Part shown: positions 21,043-32,745 of the stretch, one piece after another | Position numbering within the stretch: the stretch's first letter is position 1 | How the letters are laid out: every line of letters starts with the position of its first letter | Position numbers and translations under genes: made by a program | The notes under the pieces: model-generated | Databases searched by the model: none | Told to the model about the DNA's origin: nothing | What the model saw: the letters and a program-made list of their open reading frames with translations, nothing else | Assembly: GCF_947623445.1 (NCBI RefSeq) | Contig: NC_135244.1 | Coordinates: 15,996,860-16,060,859, forward strand | DNA length: 64,000 nucleotides | Reading direction: 5' to 3' | From: Clavelina lepadiformis | Lineage: Eukaryota > Chordata > Ascidiacea > Aplousobranchia > Clavelinidae

Positions 21043-23761
21043 ATGGTGACTTGTGGAAGCAAATCTGCTATTTTACCTGTTTCATTGCCAACTGAATCGA
21101 AGCCATTTGTTCGGAGGAACGGTTGGCATGCGCCTCGACACCATTATCAGGTAGCAGTACTCTGACTTTTCAGATTTTGTTACAAATTTACGGCTAATTT
21201 TGCACGGGAAATTTTTTTATAAAAAGCTATACAAAGCGCGTTTAATAAAACTTCTGTAGTACTTGTGTGTAAATTGTAAATTACTGCAAGTACATGTGGC
21301 CAAACTTACATAGTAAACTTTTCACGGTAACTACTCGATAAGTTTTTGGAGGCTTGAAACCCAACGTTTTACATAAAACTGAGTGCGCTCGAGTAGAGTA
21401 AGTTAAGCATAACTTGAAATAAAACTGATAGTTTAGCGTACCATTGAATATGAATTTTGTAAGACCGAGATTTTGAAAACCTTGGTACCGGTAACTGGTT
21501 TGTTTACAGGTCCTCGCCTGGTTTATCATAATCCTTTTCGCTGGAATATTTTTTGGTATCGAAGTGCCAGCTATGCCTAGTGTCTGGCAACTGCTAGCGT
21601 ACGCTGTAAGTATAGATATAGTAACCAAACATTTCTGGTAGTTATATAAACAAAACCACAAAGTTTAGTTTAATCGATTTCACCCGCAGATTATTTCACC
21701 GCTGTACCTGGCCTTGGTCACAATAATAATCATTGCCACCACAAGTGATCCGGCAGATGACCATGTTATTGGACACATATATCAGCCCTTAAGAATATTT
21801 AGGAAATTCGACCGCTCTGCAAGACCACATGTAATCGTGGATCATATTTGCTGGCTGTGCGAAGTGCCCGTGTAAGTGAAACGTTATTGTCTTAGATTGA
21901 TTTCAATAATTTATACAATTTGTACAACCTTTCTCAACGATCGTGCAACAATTTCCTAACAAGATCAACAATTTTTAGTGGAAACAAAAGCAAGCATTGC
22001 GGCTCTTGTAACAAGTGTGTTGAAAACTTTGATCACCACTGCCGATGGTTGAATAACTGTGTTGGAGGAAAAAACTATCGGTGAAGTTAATTATGACTAA
22101 TTTCAGATATACTTACGATGCTTTTCTCGTAATATTCGACTGTTTTGCGCCAGTGCTAACACCTTTGTGTTTTTTTTTAGTTACTTCATCGGTGTAGTCG
22201 TTTGTGCGCTATGCGGCCTTAGTGCGATGGGCGTTTTCTCAAGTTTTGTGTTTGTGAACGCCATCAACTTCGAACACCTGAATCAGAGTAGGTGTTAAAA
22301 CAGTTTCATTTTCATTCATGCAACGCATGCAATATGGATAGTGCATCGGCACATTCACCCACGAATAGAGAAATGTTTTCCAAAATTTTCCCTTTTATGT
22401 AGATGTTTGGTGGAAAAACTCATCAGTCCCATGGTTGGTGTTTGAAGTAGTTTTAGGAATAAAGCTGGTCCTCATGTTGGTCGGCCTGCTCCTATGGGGA
22501 CACTTGCTATGTAGTCACATACATCTGTGTAAGTGTTTTAAATGAGGTATTTTATTACGTGTAGTAGATGTGACAGTCGCGAACTAAATGATACATTTAG
22601 TAGCTACAATTGCAACCAAATAGTACCTCACATCTGAAATAGGCCTTTTTAAAGTTATGCTGTACGTAGTAGATTGCAAGTTGTGTTATATTTTAGACTA
22701 CATCGGCATGTCCTCATACGAGTACATGATTTGGAAGCGGACGAGGGATGAAACCACATCTGTTCAATCCCTCGAAACATCGGGTACATATTGAATTGAA
22801 ACTATACAAATGTAAAATGTCTGAGCGTAATTTCACATAAAATTTACAATTTGCAAATGTGTTGATTTCAGGTCCAGATTTCCAGCTGGTGGAGGAGACA
22901 CAAACTGCTTCTCCACCTCCCAGAAGCCCTTCCATCACTTCTGGGCGACTGGACACTAGTTCACCTCTGGCAGACCAGGGTATAGCAGTGGCGTTGCATC
23001 AGTTGTCGAACGTGGCAATTACGGAGGCATTATCAAGCTTTTCTAATTATTTATACGATGATAATGCCTCCGTTTCTGACTTGGTGGAGGACGCAATATT
23101 TGTTGCGGCTTCTGACCTTTTGCCGACAGTAGCTCCGTCGATAAGTTCGCTACATGTCTCGCCATCGGTTGCTGAGCATCCGGTGGAGGTAAAGGGTTCA
23201 GAGCCTGCAGATTTCGGCCCTTTCATTCCAAACGTCAATCTAAGATTGGCAAAGAGTTTCGACGATCTTTCTCGGCAATCTGTGTTGGGAGAGTTCGCTC
23301 ATTCCTCGTCGCGTTCTAAATCCCTTTCGGATATTGCCTATATGAGCGGCGGTTGTTTGCAACCACTGCAAGCAAGAACCGCTGTATACGTTGACGTTTG
23401 GGAGGAAGAACGTACCGAGGCAATGAGTGTTGTGGACACTCTCAACGCACATCGTCAAGAGAGTGACTCGACGCTTTCGGATATTGCTGGCGGATCCACC
23501 AATTCACCACTGACCGAGGTGACTGGCTACACCCAGGTGAAGGACCTGATCCGTCTTCCAGTGACCAGTCTTAAACCGGCCTCGCCCAACCATGGGACAA
23601 ATGAATTAAGCCAGCACATACATGGGGATGGTCCCAAATCTATCTCCATTAATATGGAAGACATAGAAACTAAGAAAAGAAAAACGAAATCTATATTTGA
23701 TCGTTTAAGGATGACACTTCTTAAAAAAAGAGGCAAAGTTCATCCGATCGCGGACGTGTGA
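21043..23761 (+). CDS. DHHC palmitoyltransferase, ZDHHC1/ZDHHC11-like
   Basis: This is a protein S-acyltransferase that would palmitoylate cytosolic cysteines at an internal membrane. Eight exons join in frame: 21043-21150, 21510-21605, 21690-21871, 21979-22080, 22181-22287, 22403-22528, 22697-22783 and 22872-23761, giving 565 residues. Four membrane spans are visible (about 37-57, 68-88, 163-190 and 205-240). The cysteine-rich domain reads [17 protein letters not shown], then [20 protein letters not shown] with the catalytic DHHC at 147-150. The loop after span 4 ([14 protein letters not shown]) is typical of ZDHHC1/11. The long C-terminal exon is Ser-rich and probably disordered, with repeated SLSDIA segments and a basic end. 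ZDHHC1 in vertebrates also acts in STING signalling; nothing here shows that role. An ATTAAA lies near 23824. Confidence 0.93.
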
Positions 23762-25879
23762 AGCAAGTATATCGCCAAACTTAGTTTATGATTGCACTCT
23801 ACGTTGTTTTATCGTCTTTTGTGATTAAACTTTTTATGCTGAAAAATCATGTGCTGTTTTAAACTATAGCCTATATAGTTTATAAGTAGATGGGCCCTGG
23901 GAGTAAATCTGATTCCCTTTGAAATGATGAAAGTAAGCGGCTTTTACTACAATTAGTGACTCAGCATATTCGTTAATACCTGCTGTACTATTTGTCCTTG
24001 AATACTGCTCATAATCTTTAGGTCTTGCAAGAGGGAAATTGTGTTGCATCGGGTCCCAATTGTCAAGCTGGATTAGCATTTGCTTGATATATTTATAAAC
24101 TTTTTCTTTAAAACAATAAAAAAATTCCTTGACATCACATCAGTTGGTAAATGTTTTGGATGGGTTACCGAACCCAAACAAGGTCACCCTTTTTATCCCG
24201 TCATTGCCTTCGTAAGACTGCTTACGTACTATTTTTTATATTTGTCATTATAGTTGACAACACCCAACTATACATGTTGCCGCTAACATACCGGAAAAAT
24301 TTGTCTGTTCAAATCTTTTCTTTCCAATTTTTTTTAAACCTAACTTTATTGTTATAATATAGTAACATAACCTAATCTTAAAATTTCTTACAGTCTAAAT
24401 TCCAATCAAAGCCTAATAAAATCAACTTTTTGTAAACCAATTCCCCTTCCGCCTATATTTCACTATGGGCTGCGTGACCTATACTAAATATAGCCTAGTA
24501 TACTTTCGGTGAAAAAGCCACTAACAAGCAAAAACGTGATCTAGCTTGCATTTCTCAAATGTTACTTAATCCATAATGGCTAAACTCAAGCTCCAAATTA
24601 TGATTATGCCTATATCAAGTAAGTACAATAGCATTTCTTGACGTATGACTCTCACACATATTATAGTTACGGAATATACCGTACATAAAGTAGGATTGGT
24701 AGAGTTTTCTACTCAATACTCTGAATACTGCACTGTCTATTGTAAAATACTGCTATTATAAGTTCGCACTTGTCACCTAAGTTCGAATAAACTGATCCGA
24801 TTCATTGTGCAAACTTAACCGGGATGTTATTTCAGAACAGTTTTCAAAAAGGCGAAACTAGGAGTAGGTCTTCTTTCGAATGATGAAAAAAGCTTTACCA
24901 AGCTTGCCGGCCTAAATCGGTTTGAAGTAATTCGAGGACTCTTTCGTCATTCATTCTTTCGCAGTGTGAATAGTAAAGAGATCTATCTATATTCTATTAA
25001 CCTACAGTATATGTATACTGCACTGTACAGTTTTTTTGGTTTCATTTGCGTCGGAACTAAAAGTTAACTGATTGATTACGATAAGTTAAATATAAACACA
25101 GTTTTATAGACAAATACATGTTAACTTTTTATTTTTCAATTTGACTTTTGTCTTAAATAATATTTGACTGTTGTTCAACATTGCCGAAGTTGTAATGAAA
25201 TTTCTTTATAGAAACAGCTATAGGCTATTCGGTAATACATTTATCACACTTTTTACAGAATCAAATCAATAAAACACATTCGTATATATACAGTAGCTAC
25301 ATCCATAAGTTTTTTCAAGTATACATTATCCTATCTGCAAAACAAATACACTATAAATTTTATAAGCTTAGCCAGAAATTATTAAAATTGGGGCAAAATT
25401 AACGCAATAAAAAATTTTAACAGAGCTTTTATTGGTCAAAGTATATATTTTCGCTTCTATTACTTCACGGTATTAATTTCTCTGAGAAAAGCATTTAGTT
25501 AATTACAACGTTCAGCCGAAGGAAGGTAAAATTAAGCAAGACTTGCATGCTAAATGTTTTACGAAAATCTTCCAGGTTATGAATTGCACGTTTAAAACAG
25601 GCAAATTAGAAGACAGAAGGTGGTCGATTTTGTAAATCATTAATAGTGTATGTGAGTACATTTGCGTAACGGGAATACCCATTTCCTTTTAGCTTCATCT
25701 TCTCTTGCTTAAACTATCCCTTTCCTTTCAGTACGTGTCGTTATACAGTATTATGAAACTACAGAGATTCTGCAAACATTGCGCAATAACTAGCAAACGT
25801 GTCGCAACCTAATAATTTCCGACGATTTTTTAGTAGACTTCACAGGTAACATGCAAGTGTACATATAGTTATAGTAAAG
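23762..25879. other. No gene recognised
   Basis: Very AT-rich spacer holding the ZDHHC 3' untranslated region at its left end. Frames at 23864-24357 have no recognisable similarity, and there are no repeat ends. Confidence 0.45.
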
Positions 25880-26434
25880 TTAATTATTCCAAGCGGTGTG
25901 ACCAATAATCACGTCACCGATTTTAGCGTACGATCTCCATGCATGCTCATCAGTACAATATGACATCCAAGCAAAGTAATCTTTGATGTCATCATCCGGA
26001 AACGCTTCCAATATTAATTCAACGCATTGATACAAGTTGGATACTTCACCATCGACAATGGTAAGAAGACCATACACACATGTCAACGTTTGTTCTGGTT
26101 TTAATGGACTAGTTTCTACTGCAAAATGGATTTTCTTTATCTGGTGAGTTTTGTTGATATTTTGCAGTGTTTTTAAAAGTGCAACGTTTTTTTCATCGAA
26201 GCTTTTCGCGCGAAGGGTAAACGCCGTTTGACCGCCGCATACTGCAGGAAACGGCTTGTCGCATCTCACTTGTTTCAGAACATCTTCCACTCCAGTAAAG
26301 TTTCCTTTTATGGTAGCTCTGGCTTCGACCCAAATCGATTTTTGAGTTTCTCCATCTACCAACTTTTCAACAAATCCTTTAATTAAGTTGCTGTGCGAAG
26401 GATATACAGAAATCTTCCAAACAATTCCCTCCAT
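25880..26434 (-). CDS. Unrecognised single-exon protein, 184 residues
   Basis: I do not recognise this protein. It is a complete ATG-to-stop frame starting MEGIVWKISVYPSHS and ending VIIGHTAWNN. It has no signal peptide, membrane span, low-complexity tract or cysteine pattern; predicted structure would be mixed helix and strand. Support for a real gene comes from a second, degraded copy 1 kb upstream on the same strand (27385-27940), which aligns along nearly the whole length (for example GIVWKISVYPSHS against GILWNISVYPTNS, and LLTIVDG and HAWRSYAKIGD equivalents). That indicates a small lineage-restricted family. No intron signals are needed. The function is unknown. Confidence 0.6.
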   Translation of the reverse strand: MEGIVWKISVYPSHSNLIKGFVEKLVDGETQKSIWVEARATIKGNFTGVEDVLKQVRCDKPFPAVCGGQTAFTLRAKSFDEKNVALLKTLQNINKTHQIKKIHFAVETSPLKPEQTLTCVYGLLTIVDGEVSNLYQCVELILEAFPDDDIKDYFAWMSYCTDEHAWRSYAKIGDVIIGHTAWNN

Positions 26435-27384
26435 TGAACTTTTGTTAAGTGAATAGAGGAATATATTTCCATTTTCAAGTAACTTTTTTTACTCGGTAGA
26501 ACAGCTGTGAAAAAATGTACTCTATCGATATTTTCCTGAGACATTTCTTACGGTAGGTCTTTTGAAAAAAACTTTGCTTGCTCTTCAAAAAACAGTTTAA
26601 TCTTTGCTTGCTATAGGTAAATAATCACTGCAATACGCGTTTGAGAGTAATGGGCCGAAAAAATATGCAAGGCTCCTAAATATATGCTATCACAGGGAAA
26701 TCTAAAAGCGGGGAAATCCCGAAAGGTGTCCCAAGCAATTGCTGTCTGAACCTGATCAAAGCTGTCCAGTGCTGCCCTTGACAAGTTGCGTCATGTGCTT
26801 GTCAGCTATTCTCTTTGGAATTGTTGTATTCAACTGAACTAATTTTTAAAAGTATGCTGGCCTACGCAGACAAAATTTCACGTTCGATGTTTTTTTGCCG
26901 TTACTGATAAAACTTACTGAAATGTTGTAACATAGTAACCTAAACCAAACCTAAATCTACCTTCTACGAATCTAACTTAACTATCTATGTTTAACTACGA
27001 TTTAGCCCTATAGCTATGATTAAAATCAACATAATGCATAACCTTTCTTTTAACCTTACCGCCTATTCTTAATAATGGGCCATTTTACCTACTTAAGGTG
27101 AAATGTCACTTTCTTAAAATTAATGTTAAAGCGACATCCTGGGATCAATTTTGAAAACACAGTTGATGTACATATTATATATGTTGAGATATCAAATGGC
27201 ATTACATTTCTTCATAATTAAATACAAAAAACGGTGATTGAAATGCCCTTACTCTTAGTCCTTTATAATATGTCTTAGTCTCAGTTGCGTTATGTGGGTC
27301 AACAATAGTGGATTCGACGTAAAGTGTACACATACACATTCACTGCAGTAATTTTCTTGTCTTTGCGGTTGACTTCTGTAATGA
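26435..27384. other. No gene recognised
   Basis: AT-rich spacer between the two paralogous sequences. It is presumably the upstream region of the intact copy and contains nothing else identifiable. Confidence 0.45.
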
Positions 27385-27940
27385 CAAAATGGTCTTATGC
27401 CCCAAGCGTTACCGCTATTGCGGCCAACCGATTGCAGAGTACGATCTTCAAATGTCCTCGTCAGCACAATATGATATCCAAGTAAAGCAATCTTCGATGC
27501 CATCATACCGAAAGGCTTCCAACGGCAATTTAACGTATTGGTACGAGTTGGACACTTCATCACTGCCAATGGTAAGAAGACCGTACACACACTTTGGAGT
27601 AGGTTCTTCGGTTCGGTTTCTATCATAAAGTTGACTCCGTTTATCTTGTGTTCTCTTTAATGTTTTTCAGTGTTTTCAAAGATGCTGCGTTTCTTTGATC
27701 GAGGCCTTTCACCAATAAGATAAATGCCATTTGGCTGCCCCATACTGAAGAAAAGAAATTGTCCTCACTAGGCTCTTTGCTTAAGATATTTTTCACTACA
27801 TTAAACTTTCCGTTTATGAAGTCTTTGGCATTGAACAACGTTGATTTTTCAGGTGTCCCATCTACCAACTTTTCAATAAATCTTTCAATGAAGTTGCTGT
27901 TCGTGGGATATACAGAAATATTCCAAAGAATTCCATGCAT
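27385..27940 (-). pseudogene. Degraded paralogue of the 184-residue protein
   Basis: The first 99 codons (27940-27641) are open and clearly related to the gene at 25880-26434, from MHGILWNISVYPTNS to LKTLKNIKENTR. The frame then stops where the intact protein continues HQIKKIHFAVET. Beyond that, DNA similarity continues to about 27385 (the TIVDG, EHAWRSYA and GHTAW-coding parts), but in shifted frames with at least one nonsense change and indels. It is therefore a pseudogene made by local duplication. The alternative, a shorter functional protein ending at 27641, cannot be excluded. Confidence 0.7.
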
Positions 27941-28905
27941 TGAACACTTGTTAAGTAAAACAAAAAAAGTTATTTCCAGACCTTAGTGACTTTCTTTCCA
28001 TAGGTAAAACAGTTGTGAAAACGTGTACTTTCTCCATTGCAGTTTCTTGAAAACATGCCATTTTCTACCCCTTGAGAGGTAGCCTACACATTAATGATGT
28101 CAAAACAATAAACGTCCAATTACAAACCTCAAGTGGTATTTTTTGTCTCGGGAAAAATCATACAAGTGCTCACAATCCACCGAAGTACAATAACCAACAG
28201 TATCAAGCCAGATACAATAAATTTAATTAATCGATCAAGAATGTGGTGGTCGTTAGTGCGTTACACGTAGTTCATTACCTTTCTATAGTATATGTCTTAT
28301 ATAGTTTACGTTGTTTTTATTGCAAACCATTTCAAAACAAAACTTTTATAAATGACCAAAAGCACATAGCCTACGTCTACAAGGAAGTGATTACATTGAT
28401 CATTTGGTATATTTAGAAATGATTCAACGCAACAAAATAAATCAAAATACTAAAATTCTATGAAATTTACTGGGACAAGCGAAATTTTTGATTTTAATAG
28501 ATAGGCTTTGAAAATATGACTTATGGTGATAATATAATTACTAAGTAAATGATATGATGTTTTTCAACTTAAATTTGTCGCATGTCGCATGTCCATGTCG
28601 CAGCGTATAGAACATTTCTAGTTAACTTTATAACGTCATTAGCTATCTGTAGATAGGCTATAGCCTACCAATAAAGCCAAGTAAATTAGAAATTCATTCA
28701 CAACATAAAATAGGTAAAGGGTGTTAGGAAGAACGCAAAATTTACCATGTGTTTTTGGTTTGCAGAAAAGCATATTTAGGCCTACACTTTTAACCGTATA
28801 TATGCGGTAGTGTACTCGTATAAGGCAATATACAACGACATTTATTCACAAGTAGGCCTATACGAAGATGCAGAAGCATGAAATCGTTTTGGTTATAATC
28901 CTAAA
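27941..28905. other. No gene recognised
   Basis: AT-rich spacer. No exon, repeat end or RNA gene supported. Confidence 0.45.
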
Positions 28906-30259
28906 TTAACATGTCAAGTACTCGAGACGCAGTGCGATGTAATTGTTCCAGGTCTGCACGATGATTCGAAAATATCTAGCCACGACCGGAGACGAGAAGT
29001 AGTTTGTCACGTGACTACTATGATCATGATTGCCTTGAAAGACCTGGCAAAAATGGAAAGTACAACAGGTCAGAAAACCAAATAACCAAATTATATTTGA
29101 TGTCGCCACATATGAAATTAATCACAAAACTCTCTTAGCAGAAAAACAACAAACAACATAGCAAATGCCATAGGCCTATAGATTATATACCAAATCACTT
29201 CCATTTTGAGTCTGGATCACTTGAAAGTGGTCTGTGTTATTGCCATAAGCCACTTTGTAGCTTGTCACCCAATAAGCTAGGTCAGGTCTTCCGGGAGTTG
29301 CAGGTCTTCCTTGGGTCACAACCCCAGTGATCAAAGTCGGTCGTCTTAAATCAACTTGTACCCAATGGGCTGGACTCGCTGTTCTAGAAACGTAATTGCA
29401 CCAATTACCATCACCTGCGGTCGTGTAGTTTACCAACAACCCTTTTATGTGATTGAACGTGTATTCTCTCTATTGCCACTGTCATGCTCTTAGGTAAGCG
29501 GCGAGCAAGAGCACTAGGCTACCTTGGTTCCCAAGCTCCAACATGTGAATTGGGACAGTTTAAGCATCCTTGTATGGCGTTGTCCAGTCGCGCTAATTTT
29601 ACGTGATAAGCTGCAGAGTATATGGAGGAGGCTGTCATGTCACTGTCTTGTACTTTTCCGCTTTTCAGTCCAACCGAACAGTATTCAACTTCAAAAATAA
29701 TTTGGCTGCGATTAAAGAACATGAACTGCAATGTTACTTTATCATAGCCTATACGTCAAATTTCATATTTTAGCGTCGCCAATACCGAACCGATACCTTT
29801 GTCGAAATTGCTGAAGAATGTTCTGAATTTTGAAGACACGCCACTCACACTTACTGCAACAGATAATAATAGATAAAAGGAATTAACCAAATGTTGTCCT
29901 GTTTCATCTATTTCATCACCAGCATATTATGGTGTTATTCATAGTTGCTGTAGTACAGTTTAGTCTACAACTCTCACTAACCGTAGCTGACAACCTAACG
30001 CTTTACCTCTGAGATCGTCAATCTCCTGCTGTAATTTCGCCAGTTTGTTTTCAGGACAAGCGCAATGACCAAGCTCCCCTTTAGCACCTTTTGGTCCAGG
30101 AGGGCCTCTTTTACCTTGAGAGGTATCCATTGATACAGAGGGATGCGTTGGTCGACGAAGGGACAAACAAATTTCATCATCTTGCGATCTTGCAGGGTAA
30201 CTCGCAAACCACACCACAGCAACAAGTGCAGCGCAAAACCTGACCATTATTTCAAGCAA
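28906..30259 (-). CDS. Secreted collagen-like/F5/8 type C (discoidin) domain protein
   Basis: A predicted secreted lectin-like protein. Exon 1 (30259-30007) encodes a signal peptide (MVRFCAALVAVVWFASYPARSQ; start at 30247 or 30259), a very short collagen stretch of five Gly-X-Y triplets (GKRGPPGPKGAKGELG) and a coiled-coil start (ENKLAKLQQEIDDLR). Exon 2 (29688-29523) starts the discoidin domain: VGLKSGKVQDSDMTASS. Exon 3 (about 29437-29191) gives HWVQVDLRRPTLITGVVTQGR and WVTSYKVAYGN. Exon 4 (29043-28906) gives ARYFRIIVQTWNNYIALRLE and a terminal Cys. Such domains bind glycans or phospholipids outside the cell. The exon 2/3 junction is off by one base with the obvious GT and AG sites, so the gene may be damaged, or the junction or sequence wrong. 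Length is about 260 residues. Confidence 0.8.
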
Positions 30260-32022
30260 CTTTTTGGTTTGTCTTAGCGCTGAGAAAAACAGTAGGCTAT
30301 ATTATAATATTCCTGCTATTTGATCAATGTTTAGCAGTCTACAATTTCCAACAAAGTTTCAGTTGCTTTGCTGCGTAACCCACGTGTAGGTTTCAAAGTT
30401 GTGAGTCGGGCTTGGCTTTTCGGGTCGGGTTCGGATTTAAGTTTGTGAAAAATTCGGGCCCGAATTCTTGCTTACACTTTGCCACGTTTGCGTCGTAATT
30501 TCATTTTCTTTACACGAATATATGTAAAACGTCGAGCAGGGTGCTAAAATCCTCTCGCAGAAAACGTTAAAAAGATGACAGTCGAAGGATATGACATCAA
30601 AAGACGACTTTGTTTTATTCAGTAAATCTAACTTTCAGGCTTCACATAAATTTTCGGGTTCGGAATAAAATATAATCCCATTACTACTGGTCTGCTAGGA
30701 TTGTAATCGGTCATAATTATGGTATGTATAATATATGACCGGTATAAATAATTATATGACCGGTGTGTATTTAAATAGAGTTGGAAGGAATAACCAAGTT
30801 TTGAAGCAAATCGAAGTAATTTTACGTAGATCACATTTCAAAGCATTATCACAAAACAAAATGTTCAATGCATACATTTTGTACAGTACATTTGACTATG
30901 GTGACTATCTTTTTAAAGAATTCAATAATTTAACAAAGAATACTACAATTAGTCCTAGATCAAACATTTTTGTAAGATTAAGGATTAACTAACATCTTAC
31001 GTATTTTGAAAGTCTTTGCAAAAGCAGTATCCTTAATTTTGCAAGGCAAAACTTTTTATTATTGTTTAGCTGTTTGCAAATTCTAATTTTCCAATGCTTC
31101 GGGTGCGGCGCTTTTAGATCTAAATTATATAGCTCTACACTACATGAACACCTCGTCTCTTTTTTTAAGATAAAATATCATGATGCAGCTCATTTATTTT
31201 AAAACTTTGGAGCATTATTCACAGCATAATTTAGGTGGTTTGCAAAGTTCCTGGTATTACTCATAACTTTTAGTAGGCTGCTGCAGAATACCAGCAATAA
31301 CAATCCCTTCGAATCATTGCTTGACAACACCATGTACCAGCCAACTATTAATTTAAGCGCGAAAAGTTTGCCAAAATAAATGCCTTGTTAATTTGTTTCA
31401 TCCGCGATTACTAGCTCGATTTGCTACACAAGGCAATAGTCTAGAAAACGGTTCCACGTCAACTTAACTTCAGTTGATCGACAGCTAGCAAAATTTCTTT
31501 GAATGTTAAGCTTATCAGACTATTACCTTTAGAAAATAACTCGGACATTTTTAAGCTCAGCAATGTTTGATAAGCGGCAAATTGGATGTAAGTTTATTTA
31601 AAAACACAATTCATAAAATAAGTTCACGCAAGTTTAGATATAAACGTGATAAAAGTATTGTTATTGTTTTTGCAATATACCACAAAAGCATCATCAAAAG
31701 TCATTCCATGCACACTTGCTACGTGATAACTGCAACGCTGGTTTATCCAAACTGCTCGCTGGACGATGATTCGCACCGAAAAAAAAATAACAGAATTTTC
31801 AACAAAACTTGTAAAATATGCCATCTCCGCAGGTAGCAAATCATTGAAAGTTCGCCGTTCCTTGCGCATTCTATCAAGAACGCAGTTAATCCACAGTCAA
31901 GGTTTTGAGGTATCAGGTAATCTCCATTGTTGGTCTGAATCATCGTCAGAAGATGACTGCTGGTCATTCTGCGTTTTCTGGGAATATTGGGACATGTTAA
32001 GAACAGAAGAACAATGTAAATA
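30260..32022. other. No gene recognised
   Basis: Spacer between the discoidin gene and a Tigger-like MITE. A minus-strand stretch at about 31895-31995 reads MSQYSQKTQNDQQSSSDDDSD-like acidic sequence to a stop. It could be a terminal exon, but no upstream exon was found and I do not call it. Confidence 0.35.
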
Positions 32023-32640
32023 TACAGTCGAATCCGCTTAATTCGGACACCGGATAACCCGGACAACCGCTTTATTCGGCCAAAATGCTCGGGAACGGAG
32101 CAAAAGTAAAAATTGAACGTAAAAAACTCCTGTTAATTCGGACAATTCTCCGCTTAATTCGGACACAGGTTCGCAATTCCATCGTTAGGTTATGGCACAA
32201 TAAACAGTACTTCGTTCGTTTTAAGACAAGATTCAATTGCATTATGAGTGATTATGGTGAAACAATGACGATCCATGCAGTAACAATTGACAATGAACTC
32301 ATATAACGCCGTGCCAGCTTCATAGTCGCTTTTACTTCGGTACAATTGCGTCCATCTTGTAGGACAAAATTGTACAGAAAAGTTTAGCACAAAAAGTGAA
32401 ATTGCTCACTAAAGTAAACGAAGACGTTTTATGCGATCAGTGCCAGTTACTGCAGTATAGCGCAGCTGCAATTCATTTTTTACGCAACACTACAGTATTT
32501 TAAATGCGTTTTTTGCCTTTATGCATGACCATGAAACAAACAATTGATTTTCCGCTTAATTCGGACAAAGCCGTTTCTCCGCTTAATTCGGCCAAAAGTG
32601 AGCGGAACCAAAGTGTCCGAATTAAGCGGAGTCGACTGTA
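32023..32640. mobile_element. Tigger-like (Tc1-mariner/pogo) MITE
   Basis: The element is 32025-32638 (614 bp) between two TA dinucleotides. It begins CAGTCGAATCCGCTTAATTC and ends with its near-perfect complement. Internal TTCGGACA and TCCGCTTAATTCGG words recur near both ends. It encodes nothing. The TA target and CAGTCGA-type ends are characteristic of Tigger/pogo elements. It lies just beyond the 3' end of CDC123. Confidence 0.92.
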
Positions 32641-32745
32641 TATGAAAGTAATCTTTTTGCACGTATTAGTTACAAAACTACCCCCACCAACAAAACTACA
32701 TGCAACACATGTTACAACATGACCTAGATTAAGACCGCCGTAGTT

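Noticed and set aside
31743-32066. Acidic minus-strand frame near the Tigger-like MITE
   Set aside because: A terminal exon is possible (MSQYSQKTQNDQ to stop), but no upstream exon or homology supports it.
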